NCBI RefSeq assembly: GCF_003432065.1
Contig: NZ_QWDE01000002.1
Coordinates: forward strand, 124,001 to 188,000
Direction: 5' to 3'
From: Mucilaginibacter terrenus
GTDB taxonomy: Bacteria > Bacteroidota > Bacteroidia > Sphingobacteriales > Sphingobacteriaceae
Length of the DNA: 64,000 nt
The position numbers were made by a program, and so were the translations under genes. Below are positions 34,967 through 44,755 of this stretch, piece by piece. Under the pieces are notes generated by a model that was not told where the DNA came from, did no database searches, and was given only the letters and a program-made list of their open reading frames with translations. Each line of letters begins with the position of its first letter. Within the stretch, counting starts at the first letter, position 1.

Positions 34967-36559
34967 ATGGATAGAACTGTTGATTTCCTGGTTATAGGGT
35001 CGGGCATTGCCGGATTAAGTTTTGCTCTTAAGGCAGCAAAGCACGGTAAGGTTCTGATAGTTACAAAGGCTAATGAAGACGAAAGTAACACTAAGTACGC
35101 CCAGGGCGGCGTTGCGGTAGTTGTTGATAAAAAAGAAGATTCTTTTGAAAAACATATAAATGATACCCTGATTGCAGGTGATGGCCTTTGCGATAAGGAA
35201 GTTGTTGAAGCAGTTGTTAAAGAAGGGCCTGAGCGTATTAGGGAGATTATAGACTACGGGACTAACTTTGATAAGACCAATGATGGTATTTATGACCTGG
35301 CTAAAGAAGGTGGCCACTCCGAATTTAGGGTACTACATTATAAGGATATTACCGGTTTCGAAATTGAGCGGGCCTTGCTGGAAGAGATACACAGGGAACC
35401 TAACATAGAAATATTAACTCACTACTTTGCGGTAGATCTGATAACCCAGCATCACTTGGGTGAAATGGTTAAGAAGTCTTCAGATAACATTACCTGTTAT
35501 GGTATATATGCTTTTAATACCGAAACAAACCAGGTAGAAAAGATACTCTCCAAGGTAACGGTTATGGCATCTGGTGGTGCGGGTCATATCTATTCAGTTA
35601 CTACCAACCCAACCATTGCTACCGGTGATGGCGTGGCTATGGTTTACCGGGCAAAGGGAAAGGTCCGTAATATGGAGTTTATTCAATTCCATCCAACGGC
35701 TTTGTATAACCCTGGTGAATATCCGTCTTTCCTTATATCAGAGGCGGTAAGAGGCTTTGGAGGTATCTTAAAACGTACCAATGGAGAAGAGTTTATGCAG
35801 GAGTATGATCCGCGTAAATCTTTGGCTCCTAGGGATATTGTTGCACGTGCTATAGACGCTGAGATAAAGAAGTCTGGTGAGGACTTTGTCTATCTGGATA
35901 TTCGGCATAAAAAGAAAGCAGATATAATGGAACATTTCCCAAACATATATGCTAAATGCCTGGAAATAGGCCTGGATATGACTAAGGATATGATACCAGT
36001 AGCGCCTGCTTGCCACTATATGTGTGGCGGTGTACTGGTAGATCATGTGGGCAAGTCTTCTATAAAACGTTTGTACGCCTGTGGCGAATGCTCTTCTACC
36101 GGTTTGCATGGCGCTAATCGTCTCGCATCTAATTCATTGCTGGAAGCGCTGGTCTTTGCCCACCGTATATATCAGGATGCTGTTGTGGATTTCCAGGCTA
36201 ATGTGTTGCCGCCAGCTATTCCGGATTGGAACGAGCATGGGGTAAAGTTATCAAACGAGGATATTTTGGTAACGCATAACATTCGTGAGATGCAAAAGCT
36301 GATGAATGATTACGTGGGTATAGTACGGTCTGATTTTAGGCTGGAAAGAGCCATGCGCAGGCTGCGTTTGTTATACGAGGAAACTGAAGATTTTTATAAG
36401 CAAACGAAGTTGTCTGTAAAGCTTTGTGAACTAAGAAACTTAATACAAGTAAGCTATATAGTTGTTAAATCGGCTATGATGCGTAAAGAGAGCCGGGGTT
36501 TACACTACACAACTGATTATCCTGAACATGCTCAGGTACTGGAGGATACAGTATTTTAA
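34967..36559 (+). CDS. nadB: L-aspartate oxidase
   Basis: 530 residues. It oxidises L-aspartate to iminoaspartate for NadA. The FAD-binding dinucleotide fold IGSGIAGLSFALKAAKHGK starts at residue 9. The family active-site segments are SNTKYAQGGVAVV, EFIQFHPTALYNPGE and HYMCGGVLVD, and the substrate and FAD segment is STGLHGANRLASNSLLEALV. A C-terminal helical domain completes it. The pairing with nadA on opposite strands is typical. Confidence 0.96.
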   Translation: MDRTVDFLVIGSGIAGLSFALKAAKHGKVLIVTKANEDESNTKYAQGGVAVVVDKKEDSFEKHINDTLIAGDGLCDKEVVEAVVKEGPERIREIIDYGTNFDKTNDGIYDLAKEGGHSEFRVLHYKDITGFEIERALLEEIHREPNIEILTHYFAVDLITQHHLGEMVKKSSDNITCYGIYAFNTETNQVEKILSKVTVMASGGAGHIYSVTTNPTIATGDGVAMVYRAKGKVRNMEFIQFHPTALYNPGEYPSFLISEAVRGFGGILKRTNGEEFMQEYDPRKSLAPRDIVARAIDAEIKKSGEDFVYLDIRHKKKADIMEHFPNIYAKCLEIGLDMTKDMIPVAPACHYMCGGVLVDHVGKSSIKRLYACGECSSTGLHGANRLASNSLLEALVFAHRIYQDAVVDFQANVLPPAIPDWNEHGVKLSNEDILVTHNIREMQKLMNDYVGIVRSDFRLERAMRRLRLLYEETEDFYKQTKLSVKLCELRNLIQVSYIVVKSAMMRKESRGLHYTTDYPEHAQVLEDTVF

Positions 36560-36564
36560 GATTG

Positions 36565-36637
36565 AGCGGAAAACGGGATTCGAACCCGCGGCCTTCAGTT
36601 TGGGAAACTGATGCTCTACCAGCTGAGCTATTTCCGC
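36565..36637 (-). tRNA. tRNA-Gly (anticodon CCC)
   Basis: Read on the minus strand, the 7-bp acceptor stem GCGGAAA/TTTCCGC, D-arm GCTCAGCTGGTAGAGC, anticodon arm TCAGT-TTCCCAA-ACTGA (anticodon CCC) and T-arm with GGTTCGAATCC fold completely. The discriminator is T. CCA is not encoded, so it is added after transcription. Confidence 0.97.
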
Positions 36638-36713
36638 TTGTATTATGCATCAAACATAGATAAAATGTCGTTTAATCGCTAATTCACTCTTTCAATATTT
36701 ATTAATTACAACC

Positions 36714-37226
36714 ATGCCACTAATCCTGCCAGTAAAAGACAAAACTCCGGTTTGGGGAGATGATTGCTTTATTGCTGAAAACGCTACTATAGTGGGCGAG
36801 GTAGTAATGGGCGCTAACTGTTCAGTGTGGTTTAACGCTGTAATACGTGGCGATGTACACTATATTAAAATAGGTAATAACACCAATATACAGGATGGGG
36901 CTTGCATACACGCCACCTATCTAAAGGCGCCTACTAACATCGGCAATAATGTATCAATAGGGCACAACGCAATTGTACACGGCTGTACCCTGCACGATAA
37001 TGTATTAATAGGTATGGGCGCTATAGTAATGGACAATGCAGTTGTAGAGCGTTATGTGATTATAGGTGCAGGATCTGTAGTGCTTGAACGAACCATTTGT
37101 GAAACGGGCTATTTATATGCGGGTTCCCCGGCAAAAAAAATAAAGCCGCTAACCGATGAGCAAAAAGCTTTATTAGATAAGCTGCCGCAAAATTACATTA
37201 TGTACTCTGGTTGGTTTAAGGATTAG
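36714..37226 (+). CDS. Gamma carbonic anhydrase family protein
   Basis: 170 residues of left-handed beta-helix hexapeptide repeats. Zinc-ligand histidines are in CIHATY (66), GHNAIVHG (84 and 89), the γ-CA pattern, and a C-terminal helix follows (LTDEQKALLDKLPQNYIMYS). Bacterial members (YrdA/PaaY-like) are hydratases or metal-binding trimers; activity is not certain. The stop overlaps the convergent neighbour by 11 bases. Confidence 0.9.
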   Translation: MPLILPVKDKTPVWGDDCFIAENATIVGEVVMGANCSVWFNAVIRGDVHYIKIGNNTNIQDGACIHATYLKAPTNIGNNVSIGHNAIVHGCTLHDNVLIGMGAIVMDNAVVERYVIIGAGSVVLERTICETGYLYAGSPAKKIKPLTDEQKALLDKLPQNYIMYSGWFKD

Positions 37227-38856
37227 TTTGTTCCTTAGGAATATCCAGCACTTCTTCTGCTTCCCAATTTGGCCTTAAGGTTATCTCTTTAGGACTAAGC
37301 CATATGTTCTCCGGATAGGCACGTAGCTTTACATTACCGCTATCCCAGCGGCCATTCTTATTTGCGTCATAAATAACCCTCACAAGGTATTTGCCGGTTA
37401 TATAATTGGTGTATACCAACAAAGTATTTTTTGTTACTACGTCGCTTCTAAGCAGCATTTTATTCGCGTCCAGTAATTCAACTACATAGTTCTTATCAGC
37501 CTCTGGTACATTAACCTTTATAGTAAGCTGACTATAGTTTTCAGGCTTATCAGCTGTGAATGCTTTGCTTGTTCGTTTGTTCTTATCTCCGTATATATTA
37601 GTGAATGCACCTTCATTAAAAATCAGCTGATATTTGCTGTTCTGCCGCCAGCGGTATTTTAAGACATAGCGCCTTATGCTGCCAGTGTCTTTCTGAATTG
37701 TATAGTTAACTGCTGCAGAATCTTCCGTGAGTGATATTTGAGACTGATCAAAACTTTCGATAGGGAAGGAGGCTGTAATAAGCAAGTCGGCATTCGGCCT
37801 CAACCTGTTATCACGATTGATATTGTAAGTAAATAGTAAGTTCCTTTGGAAGCTTTCTTTCCGGCCTTTTAAGAGGCTGGTGGTATCTAATGGCTGTCCG
37901 TTATTAGTAAATGCTACCCTAATAGAGTCGAAATCCATGTTGCGCATGTAAACCAGGGCAGTATCTTTTGTCCTGCTGAATTCTACTATCTTTTGAGCAT
38001 CAACGTTGGCTGGATAAATAATCTTTAAAGCAGGCTTGTCTACCGGTTTGTTAAATACAAAGGACATCTTACCATCTGGTGTAAACTTTCTCTCCGCGAG
38101 CCGGAATTTCTCTGGCGATTGTTTAAATAGCTTTAGTTGTATGTTTGATGTATCCTTATTAACTACAATCGGATTTTTTAGAAACGCAATAAGATCATTA
38201 TCATTATTGAAGATTTTATCGGGACTTACTTCTTTTAAGGCGTAAATACGATAAGTGTCCTCCCGGAGATTATTCAATGAGAAATGGCCAGCTGTATCCG
38301 TAGTCGCGAATATAGAGGGCTTCTTCTTACCGAATAAAAGAGAATCCTGACTTATCGGAAATAAGAAAACTGTAGCATCTTTTTCTTTCTGCTGGGTTGA
38401 TGTATTGATTACATCGCCAGAGATACTCAACGAATCGATATGGTTACCTGTCGAGAAAACGTAGGTGAAGTTTTTGAGGACATTACCCTCGTTAACGTCA
38501 ACTATAGCCTTCCCGAAATTGATAACGTAAGTAGTATTTTTTTGAAGCGTGTCCTTGAAATCAATGATCAGGCTTTTGCTACTGATGTTATATTCCGGTT
38601 GCTTTTCTTGTGCTGGTGTTACGCTTATTTCCTGGTACTGATTTGTCAGTTTGAAATACTCGTCGAAATCCAACCGAATTTGTTTACTCTTAAAATTTCG
38701 GGTCTCATTTTCCGGAGTAGCTTTTAAAACCTTCGGTGGTGTAAGGTCGCGGGGCCCACCCTGCGGCCTTTGCTGAGCAGCGCAGCCTGCAAGTACCAAA
38801 ACCAGGGAAATGTATAAGAGAAATGTAGGTAAATAAAACCGTTTTGATTTTAACAT
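37216..38856 (-). CDS. SbsA-type Ig-like domain lipoprotein
   Basis: 546 residues. The signal peptide ends in a lipobox VLAGCAAQQRPQGGPRD (Cys near 25). An SbsA-like Ig domain (about 35-130: PPKVLKATPENETRNFKSKQ) is followed by further beta-sandwich repeats, including an SdrD B-like or CarboxypepD_reg segment (about 145-215) and a C-terminal Ig-like piece with YDANKNGRWDSG. This layout is common in Bacteroidota envelope lipoproteins; the partner is unknown. It overlaps the gamma carbonic anhydrase stop. Confidence 0.85.
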   Translation of the reverse strand: MLKSKRFYLPTFLLYISLVLVLAGCAAQQRPQGGPRDLTPPKVLKATPENETRNFKSKQIRLDFDEYFKLTNQYQEISVTPAQEKQPEYNISSKSLIIDFKDTLQKNTTYVINFGKAIVDVNEGNVLKNFTYVFSTGNHIDSLSISGDVINTSTQQKEKDATVFLFPISQDSLLFGKKKPSIFATTDTAGHFSLNNLREDTYRIYALKEVSPDKIFNNDNDLIAFLKNPIVVNKDTSNIQLKLFKQSPEKFRLAERKFTPDGKMSFVFNKPVDKPALKIIYPANVDAQKIVEFSRTKDTALVYMRNMDFDSIRVAFTNNGQPLDTTSLLKGRKESFQRNLLFTYNINRDNRLRPNADLLITASFPIESFDQSQISLTEDSAAVNYTIQKDTGSIRRYVLKYRWRQNSKYQLIFNEGAFTNIYGDKNKRTSKAFTADKPENYSQLTIKVNVPEADKNYVVELLDANKMLLRSDVVTKNTLLVYTNYITGKYLVRVIYDANKNGRWDSGNVKLRAYPENIWLSPKEITLRPNWEAEEVLDIPKEQTNP

Positions 38857-38971
38857 CGTTTTTTTGCCTTATGAGGCATTTTTATGTTTTTATGAACGCT
38901 GATATCAAAAATTAGAAAAAGCGTCTTAAATCAAGTATTTTATAAGGTATTGATTATTAGTATCTTATGTA

Positions 38972-40834
38972 TTATCTTGACACATGTACCATTAAAACAG
39001 ACACATCAGACGGGGATACACCCGAAATTCGTGAAGCCTGGCCTAACGTTCTCGGCTTTATCTTCATCAGTTTTTCGCGCGCTTCCTTTGACAAAGAGAC
39101 AAGTTGATGATAATTAAAATTAGGATCAATTGAACGGTCTTCCATTTTCTTCATCTTATCTACAATCTCCAGTTCCTTGATGAAATAACTCTCGTATTTA
39201 ATTTTTATTTCAGCTTGCTCAATTGTTTCTTTATCATAGTTAGCTAAAAGGTCTTGTAATGAGTTATCTACCGATCTCATCTCAACAAAGCCTAATTGCG
39301 GTCGGCTAATCAGGTTAAAGATTTTAGTGTTTTGATTAAGCGGACTTGTACCAACCTGTTCCAATAAACTATTTACTGTAGATGGCTCAATGGTTTTGGC
39401 TTTGGTATAGGCAACTATATCGTCGCTGTCCTTTATCTTTTTATTTACCTTTTCAAGCCGTTCATCTGATATCAAGCCAAGTTCGTGACCCATTGGGCTT
39501 AAACGAATATCTGCATTGTCCTGCCTTAATAATAGGCGGTGTTCTGCACGTGAAGTAAACATTCGGTAAGGCTCTTCTGTTCCCTTGGTAACCAAGTCAT
39601 CTATTAATACACCTATATAAGATTCTGATCTTTTAAGGATCAATTCATGCTGATCATGTATTTTTTGATGTGCGTTTATACCTGCTATAAAACCCTGCGA
39701 TGCGGCTTCTTCGTAACCAGTAGTGCCATTTATTTGTCCTGCAAAATATAAGTTGCTTACCAATTTGGTTTCGAGCGTTAGCCCTAGCTGCGTAGGAGGG
39801 AAGTAATCGTACTCAATAGCATATCCGGGGCGGAACATTTTAGCTTTTTCAAAGCCTGGTATTTGTATCAGCGCGCGATATTGGACATCTTCCGGAAGCG
39901 AGGTAGAAAAGCCGTTTACATAAATTTCTACCGTGTTCCAGCCCTCTGGTTCTACAAATATCTGATGACGGTCCCTTTCTGCAAAGCGATTGATCTTGTC
40001 TTCTATAGAAGGGCAGTAACGAGGACCCAAGCCTTTAATGCGTCCCGTAAACATAGGCGACTTTTCGAAGCCTTCTTTTAGTGTCTCGTGTACTTTATCG
40101 TTAGTATAGGTTATCCAGCAACAGCGTTGGTCAGTAGCCAGCTCAACATCTGTGAAAGAAAAACGGCCACGTTCTTCATCGCCCCATTGTTCTTCCATCA
40201 GGCTGTAGTTTAAACTGCGACCGTCAACGCGCGGCGGGGTACCAGTCTTCATTCTGCCAGATTCAAAACCCAAAGAAACCAACTGCTCAGTTAAACCTGT
40301 AGCTGCTTTCTCACCCGTTCTTCCTCCGCCAAAACGCTTTTCACCTATGTGGATTATTCCATTTAGAAACGTGCCGTTTGTAAGAACTACAGCATCGGCT
40401 TCAATCTCGACACCTATAGATGTGCGTACGCCTGCAACTGTATTGCCTTTAACCAGAACAGATGTTACGGTGTCTTGCCAAAAGTCTACATTAGGTGTTT
40501 TCTCCAGTGCAATACGCCATTCTTCCGCAAAACGTATACGATCACTTTGTGCTCTTGGGCTCCACATTGCAGGACCTTTAGAACGGTTTAGCATTCTAAA
40601 TTGAAGCGATGTTTTATCCGTTATAATACCTGAATATCCGCCTAGTGCATCAATCTCACGTACTATCTGTCCTTTAGCTACGCCACCCATGGCCGGGTTG
40701 CAACTCATTTGGGCAATTGTACCCATATTCATTGTAATCAACAATACAGATGAACCCAGGTTAGCTGCAGCTGCAGCTGCCTCACATCCGGCATGGCCGG
40801 CACCAACTATTATTACGTTATATTTTTTAAACAT
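38972..40834 (-). CDS. mnmG: tRNA uridine-5-carboxymethylaminomethyl modification enzyme MnmG
   Basis: 620 residues. With MnmE it builds the cmnm5 group on wobble uridine. The N-terminal FAD fold [19 protein letters not shown] and the family motifs [20 protein letters not shown] and YCPSIEDK are clear, and the C-terminal helical domain ends in SDVSVL. The ATG at 40834 is chosen because it puts the FAD motif at the family distance; an ATG at 40843 (3 residues longer) starts inside a parS site. mnmE is not in the window. Confidence 0.96.
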   Translation of the reverse strand: MFKKYNVIIVGAGHAGCEAAAAAANLGSSVLLITMNMGTIAQMSCNPAMGGVAKGQIVREIDALGGYSGIITDKTSLQFRMLNRSKGPAMWSPRAQSDRIRFAEEWRIALEKTPNVDFWQDTVTSVLVKGNTVAGVRTSIGVEIEADAVVLTNGTFLNGIIHIGEKRFGGGRTGEKAATGLTEQLVSLGFESGRMKTGTPPRVDGRSLNYSLMEEQWGDEERGRFSFTDVELATDQRCCWITYTNDKVHETLKEGFEKSPMFTGRIKGLGPRYCPSIEDKINRFAERDRHQIFVEPEGWNTVEIYVNGFSTSLPEDVQYRALIQIPGFEKAKMFRPGYAIEYDYFPPTQLGLTLETKLVSNLYFAGQINGTTGYEEAASQGFIAGINAHQKIHDQHELILKRSESYIGVLIDDLVTKGTEEPYRMFTSRAEHRLLLRQDNADIRLSPMGHELGLISDERLEKVNKKIKDSDDIVAYTKAKTIEPSTVNSLLEQVGTSPLNQNTKIFNLISRPQLGFVEMRSVDNSLQDLLANYDKETIEQAEIKIKYESYFIKELEIVDKMKKMEDRSIDPNFNYHQLVSLSKEAREKLMKIKPRTLGQASRISGVSPSDVSVLMVHVSR

Positions 40835-40842
40835 ACTATTCA

Positions 40843-40858
40843 TGTTCCACGTGGAACA
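40843..40858. promoter_or_regulatory. parS site 1 (ParB-binding centromere palindrome)
   Basis: TGTTCCACGTGGAACA is a perfect 16-bp palindrome and a form of the bacterial parS consensus, extended to 18 bp by flanking A and T. It lies 9 bases upstream of the preferred mnmG start. parS sites near mnmG/gidA are common. No parA or parB is in the window. Confidence 0.88.
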
Positions 40859-40875
40859 TACCTCATTAAGTGTAT

Positions 40876-41115
40876 CTATGTTCCACGTGGAACTTTAACA
40901 AACGAGTAAATTGCGAAACTTGCCCAAATGGCTTCTAAAACGATGAAAGGGTAGAAACTTATCAGGTAAGATGAATAACAGCAAAGCCCTGCACCAACAA
41001 AATTCATCCCACTATACCAGCGGCTGTTTGCACTTAGCTTTTTATTCAAGTTCAGCACAAACGCAATAAGTAACACAATAACGCCTGCCGAAGCAATGAT
41101 ATCCGACGCTTTCAT
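40876..41115 (-). CDS. Small membrane protein, CBU_0592-like
   Basis: 79 residues with three hydrophobic helices (about 5-22, 36-53, 56-74). The segment [20 protein letters not shown] and the ending [16 protein letters not shown] match the CBU_0592-like domain of small bacterial membrane proteins. Function unknown. The gene starts directly after the ABC-F stop (TAAATG), and its last codons (VPRGT, stop) are made of the second parS palindrome. Confidence 0.75.
   Translation of the reverse strand: MKASDIIASAGVIVLLIAFVLNLNKKLSANSRWYSGMNFVGAGLCCYSSYLISFYPFIVLEAIWASFAIYSFVKVPRGT
40879..40894. promoter_or_regulatory. parS site 2, embedded in coding sequence
   Basis: TGTTCCACGTGGAACT matches the parS palindrome with one change at the last base. 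Its centre is 36 bp from that of parS site 1. It encodes the Val-Pro-Arg-Gly-Thr end of the small membrane protein on the minus strand. Confidence 0.82.
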
Positions 41116-42981
41116 TTAGGCTTCTTTTAATTCTGTTAGTTCCATCCACCTTAACGATTTTAAGTCTAGTTCATTGCTTATTTTCTCTGCTTCTTTAGAT
41201 AAATCTATAATCTCTGCATTGTTGAGTCCCGTTGTGTTTAGTTTATCGCTTACAGCTTTCAATTTAGCTTCCAGATCTGCAATTTCTTGTTCTACTGTTT
41301 GGAGTTCTTTCTCCTCTTTATAACTGAGCTTTGATTTTTTTACAGCCTCAACAGCTTTCACCGGTTCAGGTGCAGGCTTTTTTGCTTGTTGTTTAATTTC
41401 TTCAAGCTCTAACCGGTATGACGAATAGTTTCCGTTGTAAATCTTTACCTGTCCGTTTCCTTCCATGATGAACAGTTGATCTGTCATTTTATCAAGTAAG
41501 TACCTGTCGTGCGATACCAGCATTAAAATGCCGGGATAATTAGTTAAGAACTCTTCCAACACATTCAGTGTGTCAATATCCAGGTCGTTTGTTGGCTCAT
41601 CCAGAATCAGGAAATTTGGATTCTTCATCAGGATGCTCATTAAGTGCAGCCTTTTCTTTTCACCACCGCTCAGCTTGGCTATCATGCCGTACTGCTTATT
41701 AGGCGGAAATAAGAATAACGTAAGCAGGGCAGAAGCTGATATCATTTTACCGTCAGCCATTGTTATAAACTCGGCAACGTTTTTTACAACATCAATTACA
41801 CGCTCATCGTCTTTAAAAGATAACCCTGCCTGGTTAAAATAGCCGATAACAGTTGTTTCTCCTTTTACTATTTCGCCTTTGTCCGGGTGGAGTAGTCCGG
41901 TAATCAAATTAAGCAGAGTAGATTTACCGGATCCGTTTTTACCTGCAAGCCCAATACGATCTCCTTTTTTGAAGATATAGTTGAAGTCGTTTATATACGT
42001 ATTGCCGTTAAAGCCTTTTACAACATGGTGCAGTTCCATAATTTTATTTCCCTGCCTTGCTGTTTTTACGCTAAGCTCTACTGTTTGCTTGCCGCCATTA
42101 TTCTTCGTCTTTTCTTCCAGGTCGTAAAAAGCATCTATTCGCGATTTGGATTTGGTTCCACGAGCCTTTGGCTGTCGCCTCATCCATTCCAACTCTTTAC
42201 GAAGCAAGTTGCTGTTCTTTTGAAAAGTAGCCTCGTCAGCGGCTTCGCGCTCTGCCTTCTTCTCAAGGTAGTAAGCGTAGTTACCTACATAAGGGACTAT
42301 TTTACCGCGGTCTATTTCTAATATTTCGTTACAAACATTATCCAGGAAATACCTGTCGTGAGTTACCATTAAAATGGTTTTGTTGCCTTCGGTAAGTAAC
42401 TTCTCCAGCCATTCAATGGTATCAATATCTAAATGGTTGGTTGGCTCATCCAGCACATACAACTCAGGGTCTTCTATCAACAGCTTAGCTAAAGCCAAAC
42501 GTTTCTTTTGTCCACCTGATAAGGTGTTAATGTGCTGATTAAGATGATGGATGTCCAAACGACCCAGGATGGTTTTAATTTGATATTCATATTCCCAGGC
42601 ATCTATTTCGCTCATCTCCTCCATCACCTTATCTAAAGCTTTGGAATTTTCAGGATCATTTTCCAGCAGCTCTTCATATCTGCGTATAAGCTGCTGCTGT
42701 ATGTTGTCTGCATGGAAAATATAATCGCTGATAGTAACCGCATTCTTAAAATGCGGATCTTGCTCCAGGTAACCTATCTTAAGATCCCGTGCCTGAGCTA
42801 CTTTACCTTCTGTAGGTTTTATAGCGCCCGACAAAATTTTTAACAATGTGGACTTGCCTGCGCCATTGATGCCCACCAATGCTACGCGACGGCCGCGATT
42901 AATGCCGATGGTAAGGTTTTTAAATAACCAAACATCATGAAATGACTGTCCTAAATTCTCTGCTGAAATAAATGTACTCAC
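41116..42981 (-). CDS. ABC-F family ATPase
   Basis: 621 residues with two ABC modules. Walker A GINGAGKST (37-45) and GKNGSGKST, and LSGGQKKRLALAKLL and LSGGEKKRL signatures. A charged interdomain linker (RKELEWMRRQPKARGTKSKS) and a C-terminal coiled coil mark an ABC-F (Uup/EttA-type) ribosome factor rather than a transporter. The start is GTG at 42981 overlapping the previous stop (GTGA). Uup-type members can affect transposon excision or translation; the exact subclass is not certain. Confidence 0.93.
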   Translation of the reverse strand: MSTFISAENLGQSFHDVWLFKNLTIGINRGRRVALVGINGAGKSTLLKILSGAIKPTEGKVAQARDLKIGYLEQDPHFKNAVTISDYIFHADNIQQQLIRRYEELLENDPENSKALDKVMEEMSEIDAWEYEYQIKTILGRLDIHHLNQHINTLSGGQKKRLALAKLLIEDPELYVLDEPTNHLDIDTIEWLEKLLTEGNKTILMVTHDRYFLDNVCNEILEIDRGKIVPYVGNYAYYLEKKAEREAADEATFQKNSNLLRKELEWMRRQPKARGTKSKSRIDAFYDLEEKTKNNGGKQTVELSVKTARQGNKIMELHHVVKGFNGNTYINDFNYIFKKGDRIGLAGKNGSGKSTLLNLITGLLHPDKGEIVKGETTVIGYFNQAGLSFKDDERVIDVVKNVAEFITMADGKMISASALLTLFLFPPNKQYGMIAKLSGGEKKRLHLMSILMKNPNFLILDEPTNDLDIDTLNVLEEFLTNYPGILMLVSHDRYLLDKMTDQLFIMEGNGQVKIYNGNYSSYRLELEEIKQQAKKPAPEPVKAVEAVKKSKLSYKEEKELQTVEQEIADLEAKLKAVSDKLNTTGLNNAEIIDLSKEAEKISNELDLKSLRWMELTELKEA

Positions 42982-43637
42982 TTGATCTCCTGTATCTTAT
43001 CTGTAGTGTGTATAAATACACCTTTACTGTTATCTAATGATTTCCTGAACATTGCATACGCTACCTGGCTGGTTTTAATGCTTCTATATTTTTTTAGACT
43101 GCTAACCAGTAAAGGATTAATTACCGACATCACTTTGGTAAGCAATCCTTCCATGACCCTGCTGTTTTCCTTTCTGTCGCCAACCAATAAGGATGGTTGA
43201 TAAATGTGCAGCGTATCTAAACCAACTTTTTGGATGTCTTCCTCCGTTTCGCCTTTAATTTTGCTATAGAAGTTCATCGAAGAACTGTTTGCTCCAATAG
43301 CAGATACCAGGTGGTACTGGTCTACTCCGTTTTGGCTCGCAAGTTGTGCCAATATCAACGGATAATCATGATCTATTTTGCGATAGTCTTTCAAATCTGG
43401 TGTCTTAGCTCTGGTGGTACCAAGACAGCAAAACAGCGCGTGCCCGGTTATAGATCCGGCATATTCAGCCAACTTGTTGTAGTCTATCACCAGCTGAACC
43501 AGCTTTTTGTGCTGTATAGGCAGCTCTTTACGTACAATGGCCAGCACCTCGTCATATTCGTCATGTTGCAGCAGTACCTGCAGCAAGTCTCCACCTACCA
43601 ATCCGCTTGCTCCTGCTATAACTGCCTTGTATGCCAT
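42978..43637 (-). CDS. NAD(P)-binding SDR-like oxidoreductase (atypical, HTATIP2-like)
   Basis: 219 residues. The Rossmann glycine pattern is AVIAGASGLVGGDLLQVLL at the N-terminus. A Y-x-x-x-K-like site (NFYSKIKGE) follows HLVSAIGANSSS. C-terminal SVINPLLVSSLKKYRSIKTS resembles Bacteroidota proteins grouped with NAD-dependent epimerases or oxidoreductases of the HTATIP2/TIP30 type. Substrate unknown. It overlaps the ABC-F gene by 4 bases. Confidence 0.82.
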   Translation of the reverse strand: MAYKAVIAGASGLVGGDLLQVLLQHDEYDEVLAIVRKELPIQHKKLVQLVIDYNKLAEYAGSITGHALFCCLGTTRAKTPDLKDYRKIDHDYPLILAQLASQNGVDQYHLVSAIGANSSSMNFYSKIKGETEEDIQKVGLDTLHIYQPSLLVGDRKENSRVMEGLLTKVMSVINPLLVSSLKKYRSIKTSQVAYAMFRKSLDNSKGVFIHTTDKIQEIK

Positions 43638-43980
43638 TGAAGTTCAATTGAAAACGCAAAAATACGCATAAATAAAATAGTACAATCGGCAGATGTGTTG
43701 TTAAACTGTCAGGAAGGGCTAAACTAAACTTTTGAGAATAGTGTGTATTTTAAGTTAACTAGCTGATTAATAGTATTCTATAAAAAATGCACAAGGTGGT
43801 GAAGTTGAAATCAGACGAATTTAGCGGTGTAAACAAACCTCTATCTTAAACGTTTATACAACAACCAATTATAAACGTCTATCTCTTACATGCCTTAACA
43901 CAAACTGTGAGAGTATAATAGCAGTTCCGAAAAACATTCGATAATATAATTGTTTATAAGCGTCAAGTAACAAAAGCATT
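43638..43980. other. 343-base intergenic region upstream of the Mla operon
   Basis: AT-rich gap between the divergent SDR-like gene and mlaE. No credible gene, tRNA or terminator is seen. A repeated element TAAACGTTTAT / TATAAACGT occurs near 43850 and 43871, probably part of the promoter for the transporter operon. Nothing else is recognisable. Confidence 0.4.
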
Positions 43981-44754
43981 ATGGCTGAACAGGTAGTACC
44001 CGGGTACAGGAAATGGCTGGAAGACATTGGAGAACAAGGCGTTTTCTTCTCCAGGTTTATCCGCAATATATTTATGGGCGGTTTCGAATGGTCTGAATTC
44101 GTTCGCCAATGTTATGAAATAGGCTACAGATCTTTTATGCTGGTAGGGCTAACGTCATTTATAATGGGGTTGGTGTTAATTCTTCAACTAAGGCCCTCTA
44201 TGGTTGAAATGGGTGCCGAAAGCATGTTGCCAAAAACACTTGCTGTTGCATTTATAAGAGAAATGGGCCCGGTAATTACAGCCATAATTTGCGCTGGTAA
44301 AATAGCGTCCAGCATAGGTGCCGAACTGGGGAGTATGAAGGTTACCGAACAGATAGATGCGATGGAAGTATCTGGCGCAAACCCCACGCAGTACCTGGTA
44401 GTAACGCGCATACTCGCAACCAGCATTATGGTACCAATACTCGCCTTAATGGGCGACGTGATCGGGCTTTTTGGCGGCTTTCTGGCCTTAAACTTTAGTG
44501 ATGATGTTAGCTTCTCCTTATACTTCAACAAGTGCATAGCATCGTTGGAATTTATAGACTTTTTACCTGCTTTAGTAAAAACCGTATTCTTTGGCTTTGC
44601 AATAGGTTTTGTAGGCTGTTATAAAGGTTTTCACTCTGATAAGGGCACCGAAAGCGTTGGACTGGCGGCAAATTCGGCGGTGGTAACAGCCTCGCTGTGG
44701 ATTTTTGTTATAGATGCCATTGCTGTACAGATCACCAGTATTTTATTCTATTAA
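43981..44754 (+). CDS. mlaE: MlaE-type lipid ABC transporter permease
   Basis: 257 residues with about five membrane helices. The MlaE family regions are visible: LILQLRPSMVEMGAESMLPK, REMGPVITAIICAGKIASSI, GAELGSMKVTEQIDAMEVSG and the C-terminal GCYKGFHSDKGTESVG. It forms the membrane core of an Mla-type phospholipid transporter with the ATPase and MCE genes that follow. The symbol is by family; it may be an Mce/Mkl relative rather than a strict orthologue. Confidence 0.93.
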   Translation: MAEQVVPGYRKWLEDIGEQGVFFSRFIRNIFMGGFEWSEFVRQCYEIGYRSFMLVGLTSFIMGLVLILQLRPSMVEMGAESMLPKTLAVAFIREMGPVITAIICAGKIASSIGAELGSMKVTEQIDAMEVSGANPTQYLVVTRILATSIMVPILALMGDVIGLFGGFLALNFSDDVSFSLYFNKCIASLEFIDFLPALVKTVFFGFAIGFVGCYKGFHSDKGTESVGLAANSAVVTASLWIFVIDAIAVQITSILFY

Positions 44755-44755
44755 G

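Noticed and set aside
38867-38885. TGCCT-TATG-AGGCA hairpin followed by T residues on the plus strand
   Set aside because: It would terminate plus-strand transcription, but no plus-strand gene precedes it, and on the minus strand it is followed by A residues, so it cannot end mnmG.
40843-40898. Plus-strand frame with repeated MFHVE peptides over the parS region
   Set aside because: Both MFHVE units are simply the translated parS palindromes; the frame overlaps mnmG and the small membrane gene and has no other support.
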